This document shows positions 1 through 8,686 of a stretch of 64,000 nucleotides of DNA, piece after piece. The notes under the pieces are model-generated. The model worked only from the letters and a program-made list of their open reading frames with translations. It did not search any database and was not told the origin of the DNA. The position numbers were made by a program, and so were the translations under genes. The stretch lies in contig QHBK01000019.1 of assembly GCA_003244105.1 (NCBI GenBank), forward strand, positions 124,001 to 188,000, given 5' to 3'. The DNA comes from Candidatus Eremiobacter antarcticus. GTDB lineage: Bacteria > Vulcanimicrobiota > Vulcanimicrobiia > Eremiobacterales > Eremiobacteraceae. Position 1 is the stretch's first letter, and each line of letters opens with the position of its first letter.

Positions 1-1080
1 TCGAAGGAAGCTCTGCGCCGCAGCGGCGTCTCGCCTGAGAAGATCGACCACGTCATCTTCGGCAATGTCATGCAGACGAGCGCCGATGCCATTTACGGAG
101 CGCGGCATGTGGGCTTGAAAGTGGGCTGCCGCATCGAGACGCCCGCGCTCACGTTAAACCGCTTATGCGGCTCGGGGCTGCAAGCGATCATCTCGGGCGC
201 CGAGCAGATCCTGCTGGGCGAGGCAGAATACGTGCTTGCCGGCGGCATGGAGAACATGAGCCAGGCTCCGCACGTCATCCGCGGCGCGCGTTGGGGACTG
301 CCGCTGGGTCAGAGCAGGCTCGAGGACTCGCTGTGGGAAGGGCTCACCGACAGTTACAACGACATGCCGATGGCGATCACAGCGGAAAATCTGGCCCGGC
401 AATACGAGATCAGCCGCGAAGCTTCAGATGAATTCAGCTTGCGCTCCCAGCGCGCCGCGGTGCGTTCGGGCAGCGACGGCTTTTTCGCCGAGGAGATAGC
501 GCCGGTGCACGTGCGGGATCGCAAGGCCATGCTGACGGTCGACAAAGATGAGGGCCCGCGACCCAGCACGTCAACCGAGGCGCTGGCGAAACTGCCGGCG
601 CGCTTCAAAAAAGACGGCATCGTCACCGCCGGAAACGCGAGCGGCATCACCGACGGAGCTGCAGCGGTCGTGCTGACGAGCGCGGAGCAGGCCGAACGCG
701 ACGGGCTCAAGCCGCTCGGTCGCCTCGTCAGTTGGGGCATCGTCGGCGTGGACCCGGATGTGATGGGCATCGGCCCGGCCTTCGCTATCCCGCAAGCATT
801 AGAGCGGGCGGGACTGACGCTGGACCGCGTGGACGTCGTCGAGATCAATGAAGCCTTCGCGCCGCAAGTGCTTGCGTGCGCCGACGAACTTGGACTCGAG
901 GTCGAGCGGCTCAATCCGAACGGCGGGGCGATTTCGCTTGGCCATCCATTAGGAGCGAGCGGCGCGCGCCTGGCGTACACGCTGCTGCACGAGCTGCAGC
1001 GGCGCAAGAAGCGCTACGGCGTCGCAAGCGCCTGCATCGGCGGAGGCCAAGGCATCGCCGGAGTCGTCGAAGCCTTTTGA
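1..1080 (+). CDS. Acetyl-CoA acetyltransferase (thiolase), 5' end missing
   Basis: Thiolase, which condenses two acetyl-CoA or cleaves 3-ketoacyl-CoA. The reading frame is open from the first base, so the N-terminus lies outside the window; about 359 residues are visible of a usual 390-395. All three catalytic motifs are present: the nucleophilic cysteine in NRLCGSGLQ, the histidine in GHPLGASG and the C-terminal cysteine in CIGGGQG. The crotonase gene follows after about 20 bases with its own GAGGAG ribosome binding site, so the two are probably one operon for fatty acid oxidation or C4 acyl-CoA metabolism. The family is certain; the chain-length preference cannot be read from sequence. Confidence 0.95.
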   Translation, partial: SKEALRRSGVSPEKIDHVIFGNVMQTSADAIYGARHVGLKVGCRIETPALTLNRLCGSGLQAIISGAEQILLGEAEYVLAGGMENMSQAPHVIRGARWGLPLGQSRLEDSLWEGLTDSYNDMPMAITAENLARQYEISREASDEFSLRSQRAAVRSGSDGFFAEEIAPVHVRDRKAMLTVDKDEGPRPSTSTEALAKLPARFKKDGIVTAGNASGITDGAAAVVLTSAEQAERDGLKPLGRLVSWGIVGVDPDVMGIGPAFAIPQALERAGLTLDRVDVVEINEAFAPQVLACADELGLEVERLNPNGGAISLGHPLGASGARLAYTLLHELQRRKKRYGVASACIGGGQGIAGVVEAF

Positions 1081-1100
1081 TCGAGGAGAACTAAGACGTG

Positions 1101-1904
1101 ATGAAGTCAACCGAAACCATCGCCTACGAGACGTTGTTGTTGGCCCGCGAGGGACCGACCGCGATTGTGACCATCAACCGGCCGAAGTCCTTGAACGCGC
1201 TCAACGCCACGGTGCTGCGCGAGCTCGGAGAACTTTTCGAGGAGCTGGAGCATGACCGGTCGGTGCTGGCCGTGATCCTCACCGGCGCGGGAGAGAAGGC
1301 GTTCGTGGCGGGCGCAGATATTGCGGAGCTCAACGCCTTGGGCGACCAGCAAGCGGCCACCGAAAAGGCCAGGGCGGGCCACGTCGTCACGGAAAAATTG
1401 GAGCATTCGCGCCTGCCCATCATCGTTGCCATCAACGGCTTCGCGCTTGGCGGCGGCTTAGAGCTGGCCATGGCCGGCGACATCCGCATCGCGGCCGACA
1501 CAGCGAAGTTGGGTCAGCCGGAAGTCAATCTCGGCATCATCGGCGGATTCGGCGGCACGCAGCGCCTGCCGCGTCTGGTCGGCGAAGGCTTCGCGTCGTA
1601 CATGCTGTTGACGGGCGAGATGATCTCTGCACAAGAGGCCAAACAGGCGAATCTGGTCGAGAAAGTCGTGCCGGCCGAAGAGCTCATGACCGAATGCAAG
1701 CGTGTGGCAGCGCTCATCGCGAGCAAAGGTCCGCTCGCGATCGCTGCGACAAAGCGGGCGATCCACAAGGGCATGCAGACCGATCTCCATACCGCGCTGA
1801 ACATCGAGGCCGAGCATTTCGGCAAAGTCGCCGTGAGCGCAGACGCTCGCGAAGGCACGAAGGCCTTCCTCGAAAAACGACCGCCCCGCTTCACCGGTTC
1901 GTAG
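1101..1904 (+). CDS. Enoyl-CoA hydratase/isomerase family (crotonase)
   Basis: Crotonase-fold protein of about 267 residues, expected to hydrate 2-enoyl-CoA in beta-oxidation beside the thiolase. The oxyanion-hole segment GFALGGGLELAMAGD and the motif GGFGGTQRLPRLVG are clear. The first catalytic Glu (in QPEVNLG) is present. By eye alignment with rat mitochondrial crotonase, the second catalytic Glu falls on Tyr in ASYMLLTG, so a different reaction is possible. GAGGAG at 1083-1088 precedes both a GTG at 1098 (9-base spacing) and an ATG at 1101 (12-base spacing). I list the ATG, but the GTG is equally possible and adds one residue. Confidence 0.9.
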   Translation: MKSTETIAYETLLLAREGPTAIVTINRPKSLNALNATVLRELGELFEELEHDRSVLAVILTGAGEKAFVAGADIAELNALGDQQAATEKARAGHVVTEKLEHSRLPIIVAINGFALGGGLELAMAGDIRIAADTAKLGQPEVNLGIIGGFGGTQRLPRLVGEGFASYMLLTGEMISAQEAKQANLVEKVVPAEELMTECKRVAALIASKGPLAIAATKRAIHKGMQTDLHTALNIEAEHFGKVAVSADAREGTKAFLEKRPPRFTGS

Positions 1905-1913
1905 GTTCTAGGG

Positions 1914-1937
1914 CGCGGACGGCCGCGAACTTCTTTT
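1914..1937 (+). terminator. Possible rho-independent terminator after crotonase
   Basis: CGCGG (1914-1918), loop ACGG and CCGCG (1923-1927) form a five-pair GC stem followed by AACTTCTTTT. It lies between the convergent crotonase and zinc-ribbon genes, where a terminator is expected. The stem is short and the T tract interrupted, so this is tentative. Confidence 0.4.
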
Positions 1938-2133
1938 AGCGGCGGCCCTCTAAGCGCTCGCGCAACATCGTGATCGAAGCATGAGCGTTGCCGGTCACAT
2001 CGCTTCCGCATTTGGGGCATTTGAGAAGATCGCCGGATTGGAAGGCGTTGATCAGATTTCTCGCCTCCTCGTCTGAGAACTGCACGGCGGTGAACCCGCA
2101 GTGCGTGCAGCGAAGCGGCGCTGGGGTGCTCAG
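1936..2133 (-). CDS. Small zinc-ribbon protein, probable CTG start
   Basis: A 65-residue protein with two Cys-x2-Cys knuckles, CTHC at residues 9-12 and CPKC at 39-42, which should bind one zinc. It ends in a basic helix-like tail (MLRERLEGRR). No ATG, GTG or TTG lies upstream of the first knuckle in this frame. A CTG at 2133-2131 overlaps the TGA of the upstream dehydrogenase (CTGA) and follows a perfect GGAGG at a 7-base spacing inside that gene, so I take CTG as the start. It is the third gene of the acyl-CoA dehydrogenase/hydroxyacyl-CoA dehydrogenase operon. Its function is unknown; a regulatory or redox-accessory role is a guess. Confidence 0.7.
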   Translation of the reverse strand: MSTPAPLRCTHCGFTAVQFSDEEARNLINAFQSGDLLKCPKCGSDVTGNAHASITMLRERLEGRR

Positions 2134-2996
2134 CGCCGTGCCTCCGAGTAGTCGTAAAAGCCTTTGCCGCTTTTGCGGCCGTACTGGCCCGCCAGCACCA
2201 TACGCTTCAACAGCGTCGGCGGCGCCATCATCGGATCTTTGAATTCGTCGAACATGATCTCGGCGATGTAATAGGTCGTGTCGAGTCCGACGAAATCCAG
2301 CAGCGTGAGCGGGCCCATCGGATGGCCGCAGCCGAGCTTCATGCCCTCATCGATGTCCTCTTTGGATGCCAGCCCGGACTCGTACATGCGGATCGCGTAC
2401 AACAGATAGGGAACGAGAAGGCGGTTGACGATGAACCCGGGAGTGTCTTGCGCGAGCACCGCGCGCTTGCCGAGCCGCTTGGCGAACTCGAACAGCGTGT
2501 CGATGGTCGCTTGATTGGTCTGGATCGTTTTTACGACCTCGACGAGCTTCATGAGCGGCACGGGGTTGAAGAAGTGCAAGCCTGCGACGAACTGCGGGCG
2601 TTTGGTGGCCGCCGCCATCTCGATCACGCAGAGGCTCGACGTGTTCGAGCAGATGATGGCTTCCGGAGCGAGCAAAGCATCGAGCTGCGCGAAGAGGTCT
2701 TTCTTCGCCGCCATGTTCTCGATGATCGCCTCGATGACGAGGTCGCAGTCGCTGAGATCGCCGACGTGCGTGGTGGTTGTGAGGCGCTCGAGCGTCGCAT
2801 CGCGGTCAGAGGCGCTTATCGTTCCCTTCTCGGCGAACTTATCGAGGGACTTGCGGACGCCGGCCATGCCACGCTCGAGCGCTTTCTGGTCGGCTTCGAG
2901 CACGGTCACGTCGTAACCGGACATGGCGCAGACCTGAGCGATCCCCGAGCCCATCAGCCCGCATCCGCATACGCCGATCTTCTTCAACCCGGCCAT
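2130..2996 (-). CDS. 3-hydroxybutyryl-CoA (3-hydroxyacyl-CoA) dehydrogenase
   Basis: NAD(P)-dependent dehydrogenase of 288 residues that oxidises 3-hydroxyacyl-CoA in beta-oxidation or works in reverse in C4 synthesis. The Rossmann motif GCGLMGSG is near residue 11, followed by VLEAD at the end of strand two. The family motifs SNTSSL and HFFNPVPLMKLVE are intact, and the C-terminal 3HCDH domain carries PGFIVNRLLVPYL and GCGHPMGPLTLLD. The chosen ATG begins the Rossmann fold directly and has AGGCGG upstream; the frame stays open further upstream only by reading through intergenic sequence. The gene begins 16 bases after the acyl-CoA dehydrogenase gene ends. Confidence 0.95.
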   Translation of the reverse strand: MAGLKKIGVCGCGLMGSGIAQVCAMSGYDVTVLEADQKALERGMAGVRKSLDKFAEKGTISASDRDATLERLTTTTHVGDLSDCDLVIEAIIENMAAKKDLFAQLDALLAPEAIICSNTSSLCVIEMAAATKRPQFVAGLHFFNPVPLMKLVEVVKTIQTNQATIDTLFEFAKRLGKRAVLAQDTPGFIVNRLLVPYLLYAIRMYESGLASKEDIDEGMKLGCGHPMGPLTLLDFVGLDTTYYIAEIMFDEFKDPMMAPPTLLKRMVLAGQYGRKSGKGFYDYSEARR

Positions 2997-3012
2997 TCGT
3001 TCGTGCCGCCTT

Positions 3013-4251
3013 TCAATTCGCCGTCCCGCCTTTAGCCGGACCGGGCGCCTCTCCTTGTGAGGACCAGGCCGGCAGCGTGCAGCGCACCGGCTTGTCCTTG
3101 CGGTAGCCAAGGGCGTACTCCGCGTGCATCAACTTCTGGATTTCGCGCGAGCCCTCATAGATAACCGCCCCACGAGAGTTGCGCAAGAAGCGCGCGACCG
3201 GATATTCGTCGGAGAAACCATAGGCGCCGTGGATTTCGAGCGCGTCGTCCGCCGCGCGGTTCGAGGCGTCGCACGCGTACCACTTGGCCAGCGCCGTCTC
3301 TCGCGTGTTGCGCAGCCCTTGGTTCTTCATCCATCCCGCGCGCAAGTAGAGCAACCGGGAAGCTTCATAGCCTGCGACCATGTTCGCGATCATCTCTTGC
3401 ACGAGCTGGTGACGCCCGATGGGAACGCCGAAGGTCGTGCGCGCTTTCGCGTAGGCGACCGACGCGTCGAGACAGGCTCGCGTCAGCCCCGTCGCACCGG
3501 CTGCCACGGTGAAGCGGCCGTTCTCCAGGCACGTCATCGCGATGTGGAAGCCTTCCCCTTCCTCACCCAGCCGATTGCCCGCGGGGACCCGCAAGTCGCT
3601 GAAGGAGAGGCCTCCCGTATCGCCCGCGCGCACGCCATACTTGCCGTTGATCGAGAACGTGTGCAAAGCGTTGCCCGAAGCTTCGCGCTCGACGACGAAG
3701 GCGCTGATGCCCTTTTTGCCTGCGGCCGGGTCGGTCTTGGCGAAGATCAAAAACGTATCCGCCTGCGTCGCGCACGAGATCCAGATCTTGGATCCGTTGA
3801 GGACGTACGCGTCCCCGTCACGGCGCGCTGTTGACGTGAGCGCGCCGACATCGGAGCCTGCGTCTGGTTCGGTCAAGCCAAAAGCCGCGAGCTTATGGCC
3901 GGAAGCAAGCGGTATCAGAAAGCGCTGCTTTTGATCCTCGTCGCCCCATTGATAGATGCCGCAGCCGGTCAGGCCAATATGCACCGACATCATCGTGCGC
4001 AAGGACGTGTCGCAATATTCGAGCTCTTCGCACAGCAAGCCTAAGGTCACGTAGTCGAGCCCGGCGCCGCCGTACGCGGGTGGAAAGGGAAGACCGACGA
4101 CGCCTGCGGCCGCGAGTTTCGCAAAGGCGTTGGGAATGGGCACGCCTTCGCTGTCGCAGCGCGCGACGTCCGGCTGGATGGTGCGCGCTAAGTACGCGCG
4201 CAGCGTCTCGACGAGCATGCGCTGCTCGTCCGTCAAAGCGAACTCGATCAT
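3013..4251 (-). CDS. Acyl-CoA dehydrogenase (short/branched-chain type)
   Basis: FAD flavoenzyme of 412 residues that makes the 2,3 double bond in acyl-CoA. The FAD and substrate signature FGLTEPDAGSDVG, WISCATQ and the catalytic Glu in VIYEGSREIQKL are all present. The family is normally 375-395 residues; here a 20-25 residue hydrophilic tail follows the conserved end ALGYRKDKP. The start is ATG with CAGGAG seven bases upstream. It is the first gene of a minus-strand operon with the hydroxyacyl-CoA dehydrogenase and the zinc-ribbon protein. Together with the convergent thiolase and crotonase this gives a complete short-chain beta-oxidation set. Confidence 0.95.
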   Translation of the reverse strand: MIEFALTDEQRMLVETLRAYLARTIQPDVARCDSEGVPIPNAFAKLAAAGVVGLPFPPAYGGAGLDYVTLGLLCEELEYCDTSLRTMMSVHIGLTGCGIYQWGDEDQKQRFLIPLASGHKLAAFGLTEPDAGSDVGALTSTARRDGDAYVLNGSKIWISCATQADTFLIFAKTDPAAGKKGISAFVVEREASGNALHTFSINGKYGVRAGDTGGLSFSDLRVPAGNRLGEEGEGFHIAMTCLENGRFTVAAGATGLTRACLDASVAYAKARTTFGVPIGRHQLVQEMIANMVAGYEASRLLYLRAGWMKNQGLRNTRETALAKWYACDASNRAADDALEIHGAYGFSDEYPVARFLRNSRGAVIYEGSREIQKLMHAEYALGYRKDKPVRCTLPAWSSQGEAPGPAKGGTAN

Positions 4252-4360
4252 GAAGCAACTCCTGCGGTCGCGTTCCGCCTTTGTTGTGCCCGGATGCGCT
4301 CGCCTGCCGCAGGGGTCACGACGGCAAAGATTTTCTCGCCCGCTGCAGAACGAGCCGGCC

Positions 4361-6007
4361 ATGTCGCACAGGCTGAATGTGGCGGCTCTCCTGGCCGCTG
4401 TCGTGCTGGCTCAAGCGGCCTGCACGAAAGTGGCGACGTCGGTCGGCAACGGCACCGGCCAGGCGCATCCCTGGACCCGGCCGGGAGTCTTGCGGCTCTC
4501 CGACATCTCGGATCCCTCGACGCTCAATCCGATGCTGACCGGAGCGGATGTCGCCTACCAATTGGCCTCATACACGCTTGAGTACTTAGCGCAACTCGAC
4601 GATCAAGGCAATGTTGTGCCCGTGCTGTGCGAGCGGCTGCCGTCGCTCGAGAACGGCGATATCAGCAAAGACGGGCTGACGCTCACCTATCATCTGCGCC
4701 GCAACGTGGATTGGTCCGACGGAAAGCCGTTCACGGCAGACGACATCATCGCTTCCTGGAAGCAAGTCGTCAACCCGCTGAACAACGTGCAAGTGCGCGA
4801 AGGCTACGACGTCATCGCTCGCATAGACGCACGCGATCCGCACACGGCCGTCGTCCACCTCAAGCGCCCGTACGCGCCGCTGCCCACTCGCTTTTTCACG
4901 GCCATTCAAGAGGGGCCGATCGCCGTGATGCCGTCCCATATCATCGCGGGTCAGTCAGACATGAACCGCTCGCCGTTCAACACGCACCCCATCGGAACAG
5001 GCCCCTTCCTCATGCAATCATGGGAGCGCAACGGCCGCATGGTGTTCGTCGCCAACCCGCATTACTGGCGCGGCAAGCCCAAGATCAAAGAAATCGAATT
5101 TCAAGCACAACCGTCCACCGCGACGGAATTCGTCCGGTTCCAGACGCATGAGATCGACGCCGACCTCGATGCAGGCGCCGCACGTCTGCCGGAATACCGC
5201 ACGCTGAAAGGCATGAACGTCATGCCGAGCACGAGCCTGCGCCTGCTGGACGGCACCATGAACACACAGAGCTTCCCGTTCAACGACGTCCACGTCCGGC
5301 ATGCGTTCGCGTATGCGCTCGACCGTCCGGCGATACTGCACGAGCTGTATCACGATGCCGGAGTGGTGGCGGACGAGTTCTTGCCCCGATGGTCCTGGGC
5401 ATATACTCCCGATGTTCCGCAGTATCCCTACGACGTGACCAAAAGCCGGGCGGAACTGGATGCGGCCGGCTTTAAGGTCGGGCCAGACGGTTATCGGTAT
5501 CGCAACGGACGCAAGCTCAGCATCGTACTGGTGGCGATCAGCGGCAGCGGCTCATCAGCCCAAATGGCTGCGCTCACTCAGTCGTACTTGAAAGCGGTCG
5601 GTTTTCAAACGGAAATCAAGAATTACCCGTACGGAATCGTCTTCGATATCAGCGGGCCAATCCGCAACGCAAAGTTCAACGTAACCTTTTTCAGCTACAG
5701 CGTGAACTTCGATCCATCGTCGCTCGACGATGACGGCTGCGATCAGTTCTCACCCAAGGGCGCCAATGACGCGCGCTTTTGCGATGTCGCCGTTGACCGC
5801 TTGGAGCGCGAGGGGCTCGTCACCACCGCGGTGTCGGCGCGCAAGCGTATTTACGCGGAGATCCAAAAACGCCGCATGGCGCAGCTGCCCGAATTGCCCG
5901 TTCTTTTTCTGAATCGCGTCGGCGTGGCCAACGTGGACCTCCACGGCTACACCGCGTCGCGCGGCATCATCCCGCAATGGAATGCGTGGCGCTGGTCACT
6001 CCCCTAA
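4361..6007 (+). CDS. ABC transporter peptide-binding lipoprotein (SBP family 5)
   Basis: A 548-residue extracytoplasmic solute-binding protein of the DppA/OppA/NikA family. It starts with a lipoprotein signal: a basic N-terminus, hydrophobic core, and Cys in LAQAAC near residue 21, so it should be anchored to a membrane by a lipid. Family motifs include TLNPMLTG, YHLRRNVDWSDGKPFTADD and IGTGPF. No permease or ATPase of the peptide ABC class is adjacent, so it is either an orphan binding protein or works with components elsewhere. The frame extends upstream into the neighbouring antisense gene, but the ATG that starts the signal peptide is preferred. Confidence 0.88.
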   Translation: MSHRLNVAALLAAVVLAQAACTKVATSVGNGTGQAHPWTRPGVLRLSDISDPSTLNPMLTGADVAYQLASYTLEYLAQLDDQGNVVPVLCERLPSLENGDISKDGLTLTYHLRRNVDWSDGKPFTADDIIASWKQVVNPLNNVQVREGYDVIARIDARDPHTAVVHLKRPYAPLPTRFFTAIQEGPIAVMPSHIIAGQSDMNRSPFNTHPIGTGPFLMQSWERNGRMVFVANPHYWRGKPKIKEIEFQAQPSTATEFVRFQTHEIDADLDAGAARLPEYRTLKGMNVMPSTSLRLLDGTMNTQSFPFNDVHVRHAFAYALDRPAILHELYHDAGVVADEFLPRWSWAYTPDVPQYPYDVTKSRAELDAAGFKVGPDGYRYRNGRKLSIVLVAISGSGSSAQMAALTQSYLKAVGFQTEIKNYPYGIVFDISGPIRNAKFNVTFFSYSVNFDPSSLDDDGCDQFSPKGANDARFCDVAVDRLEREGLVTTAVSARKRIYAEIQKRRMAQLPELPVLFLNRVGVANVDLHGYTASRGIIPQWNAWRWSLP

Positions 6008-6146
6008 AAGTCATATGGAATGCGGCCGCGCGTTTCAGAGCGCACGGGAGCCAACTGTGGGAGCCATCACGTCATTTCTGAGGGCAATACCTGATACTAC
6101 TAATAGACGATTTGTCAACCTGATATCGCCCGAGGCCCGACAACAC

Positions 6147-6698
6147 ATGACCTTACTGTTCCTGAGCTTCCTCATGAGCGCCGCACTGATGGTGGCGAAT
6201 CTTTCGCCTGTCTCCCATCTCACCGGCGGCACGAGCGGCATAACGGCCCCGCAGGCGTCAAACAAGTATGCGCAGCCGATCGGCGATCGCCTCATCCAGC
6301 AGATCAACGCTCATCGCGCCAGCGCCGGCCTTCCGCCCCTCCAGCAAGACCCCATCGCGCAGCAAGCCGCACAGCTGCAAGCCCAAGACATGGAGATCAA
6401 CGGCGTGATGCAGCACCAAGATAGAGCGGGCCGCTCGCCCATGACGCGTTACGCCGCGCTCGGCGGCCACCCCAGCGTCTACGGAGAAAACGTCGCATCG
6501 TACACCGATGCCGTGACGCAGGCAGAAGCGCAATGGCATGTCATCGCCAAGCTCGACGGCATGATGATGGCTGAGAAGCCGCCCAGCGACGGCCATCGCG
6601 AGAACATCCTCTCACATGACTACACAGCGGTCGGAGTCGGCGTCGCCGTCGGTCCGCACGGATTGTTCGTCGCGGAAGACTTCGTCAGCTTCAACTAG
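6147..6698 (+). CDS. Secreted CAP/SCP-domain protein
   Basis: A 183-residue exported protein. A hydrophobic signal segment occupies residues 2-22, and a CAP (SCP/TAPS, PR-1-like) domain follows. Typical elements are INAHRASAGLPPLQQDP near the start of the domain, the GENVASY strand and the HRENILSHDYTAVGVG segment, with His residues that form the CAP cavity. The ATG chosen begins the signal peptide; in-frame codons upstream belong to a poorly coding stretch. The cellular role of bacterial CAP proteins is largely unknown. The 139 bases upstream are fairly AT-rich and may contain the promoter, but I cannot pin down its boxes. Confidence 0.85.
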   Translation: MTLLFLSFLMSAALMVANLSPVSHLTGGTSGITAPQASNKYAQPIGDRLIQQINAHRASAGLPPLQQDPIAQQAAQLQAQDMEINGVMQHQDRAGRSPMTRYAALGGHPSVYGENVASYTDAVTQAEAQWHVIAKLDGMMMAEKPPSDGHRENILSHDYTAVGVGVAVGPHGLFVAEDFVSFN

Positions 6699-6836
6699 CC
6701 GCAGCCGCCAAGCCGAGTTCAGCGCAACAAGCGCGCCGTCACAACCACAGCGGACAAGGATTTCCCGCCGCATTGTCGTCAAGCCCATGGCTATGTCGAC
6801 GCCATCCCTGCGCGCGCCAAAAATTCCGCACGCCTC

Positions 6837-7997
6837 ATGATCGCGGCGGGCCGCGCCGTTCCCTTGGCCGCCCCGGTGCTCGACCGCCGGTTCTTTCCCG
6901 TGACTGCCGGGTGGGCGTATTGCAACCACGCCGCCGTGGGGCCGTTGCCGGTTGGCACGCGCGACGCGGTGCTTTCGGTGCTCGACGCTCAGATGCGCGA
7001 CGGCAGCGCCGGCATCCTCGATGTCGAGGCCAACCTGGAATCCGTCCGAGCGCAGACCGCGCACGCCATCGGCGCGTCTTCGGAAGAAGTGGCTTTCCTA
7101 CGCTCGACGTCTGACGGCGCGCTCGTCGTCGCCAACGGCCTGGCGTGGCGGCCGGGCGATGAGATCGTCATGAGCGACGACGAATTCGGGGCAAATGCCT
7201 ATCCTTGGCTCAACCTGCGCGATCGTGGCGTACGCATTCGCCTCGTGCGCGCCCCGCAAACCCGGCTTACCGCCGAAATCCTCGAGCGCATGACGAGCGA
7301 ACGGACGCGGCTGGTCGCAGTGTCCTCCGTGGGTTTCCTCGACGGCTACCGTCACGATCTCAAAGCGCTGGGCGCTTTTTGCCGCGAGCGGAGAATTCTG
7401 TTCGCGGTCGACGCGATGCAGGCGTTCGGTTATCTTCCGCTCGACGTGCGCGCCTGCAACATCGACTTTTGTTACTTCGGAGTCGCGAAATGGCTGCTTT
7501 CGCCGCAAGGCCTGAGCGTGCTGTTCGTGCGCGCGGACCTCATTGACGCACTCCGGCCCTCTCACTGCTCCTGGCGCTCTGTGAAGCAGCCGATGGCCTT
7601 TCTGGATTACTCGCAAGAACTTGCCGCCGGCGCCCGCCGCTTCGAAGGCGGCACCATCAACTATCCGGCCCTGATGGGTTTTTCTGCGAGCCTGCGATTG
7701 CTGACGAGCGCGGGTCTCGACGCCATCGCCGCGCATGTGCTCGCGCTCAACGAGCGTCTGATCGAGCGCGTGCAGGCCGCCGGCGTCACAGTCGTCAGCG
7801 ATCGGTCGCCGTCCGCCCGCTCCGGCATTCTGCTGCTGCGACCGCCGCGCGCAAGCGTGCAAGTCTTGAGCGAGCGTGCGAGCCGCGCGAAAGTCGGCAT
7901 CACCGTGCGCGACAGCGGTGTACGCGTCTCTCCGCATGGCTACAACGACGCGTCGGATATGGACGCCGTGGCAGACGTGCTAACCGCGCAGACGTGA
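6837..7997 (+). CDS. Class V aminotransferase (PLP-dependent, cysteine desulfurase-like)
   Basis: PLP enzyme of 386 residues in the class V aminotransferase/NifS-like superfamily. The N-terminus has CNHAAVGPLP. The cofactor His/Asp region is seen in AVDAMQAFGYLPLDV, and the likely Schiff-base lysine is in CYFGVAKWLLSPQG. The conserved active-site cysteine loop of true cysteine desulfurases is not evident, so isopenicillin-N epimerase-like or kynureninase-like members are better comparisons. The substrate is unknown. The start has no clear ribosome binding site. The stop overlaps the next gene's GTG (GTGA), so the two are translationally coupled. Confidence 0.88.
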   Translation: MIAAGRAVPLAAPVLDRRFFPVTAGWAYCNHAAVGPLPVGTRDAVLSVLDAQMRDGSAGILDVEANLESVRAQTAHAIGASSEEVAFLRSTSDGALVVANGLAWRPGDEIVMSDDEFGANAYPWLNLRDRGVRIRLVRAPQTRLTAEILERMTSERTRLVAVSSVGFLDGYRHDLKALGAFCRERRILFAVDAMQAFGYLPLDVRACNIDFCYFGVAKWLLSPQGLSVLFVRADLIDALRPSHCSWRSVKQPMAFLDYSQELAAGARRFEGGTINYPALMGFSASLRLLTSAGLDAIAAHVLALNERLIERVQAAGVTVVSDRSPSARSGILLLRPPRASVQVLSERASRAKVGITVRDSGVRVSPHGYNDASDMDAVADVLTAQT

Positions 7998-8671
7998 AGT
8001 CGCCGAGCCGCACGAGCGCCGCATGGGGGAAGGCCGCGCGCGGAGAGCTGCGCTGGCCCGCCTCGATTGCGGTTGCCGTCGCGCTGTTCTTCCAAGCGAC
8101 GCTGCCGCCGCGGCTCGTGCTCGGTCCGCAGTGGTTCATCCCCGTCTTGGAGCTGGCGCTCCTGTTGCCGCTGTCGATCGTAGCCCCGCGCCGCGTCGCG
8201 GGAGAACACAACTGGCTGCGCCGTGGGGCACTCGCCCTGATCGCCATCATCAACGTCGCCAACGCCGGTTCGCTCGCCCTGCTCGTCCACTACTTGCTGC
8301 AGCCCGGCAGCAAGGCCACTGCCAGCCAATTGCTGTTCGCTTCTGCAGAGATCTGGCTGACGAACGTCATCGTGTTCGCGCTGTGGTACTGGGAGCTCGA
8401 TCGCGGCGGGCCCGACGAGCGCGCGAGCGACCGTCACCGCCAGCCCGACTTCTTGTTTCCGCAGATGGGCAATCCCGGGTGCGCGCCGACCGGATGGTCG
8501 CCGATGTTCGTCGACTATCTTTACGTCGCGTTCGTCAATGCCATGGCATTCAGTCCAGGCGACACGATGCCGCTGACGCGCTGGGCCAAGCTGCTGATGA
8601 TGGCGCAAGCGCTCACGTCACTGCTCACGGTTGCGCTGGTCGCCGCCCGCGCCGTCGGCCTGGCCCCCTAG
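7994..8671 (+). CDS. Conserved membrane protein with pore-loop-like segment
   Basis: A 225-residue polytopic protein with about five hydrophobic segments (about residues 21-40, 46-62, 75-100, 112-130 and 195-220). Between the last two lies a soluble loop with PTGWSPMFVDYLYVAF and FSPGDTMPLTRWAK. I recognise this as a widespread uncharacterised membrane family whose late segment resembles the selectivity region of two-TM channels, but I cannot assign an ion. It is translationally coupled to the aminotransferase through a GTGA overlap, so a joint role is likely but undefined. Confidence 0.75.
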   Translation: MKSPSRTSAAWGKAARGELRWPASIAVAVALFFQATLPPRLVLGPQWFIPVLELALLLPLSIVAPRRVAGEHNWLRRGALALIAIINVANAGSLALLVHYLLQPGSKATASQLLFASAEIWLTNVIVFALWYWELDRGGPDERASDRHRQPDFLFPQMGNPGCAPTGWSPMFVDYLYVAFVNAMAFSPGDTMPLTRWAKLLMMAQALTSLLTVALVAARAVGLAP

Positions 8672-8686
8672 CTCCAGCGGCGAAGG

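Noticed and set aside
2322-3035. Long plus-strand frame opposite the hydroxyacyl-CoA dehydrogenase
   Set aside because: It is the mirror of a clear enzyme gene, with no start site or homology; such shadows are common here because of the third-position GC bias.
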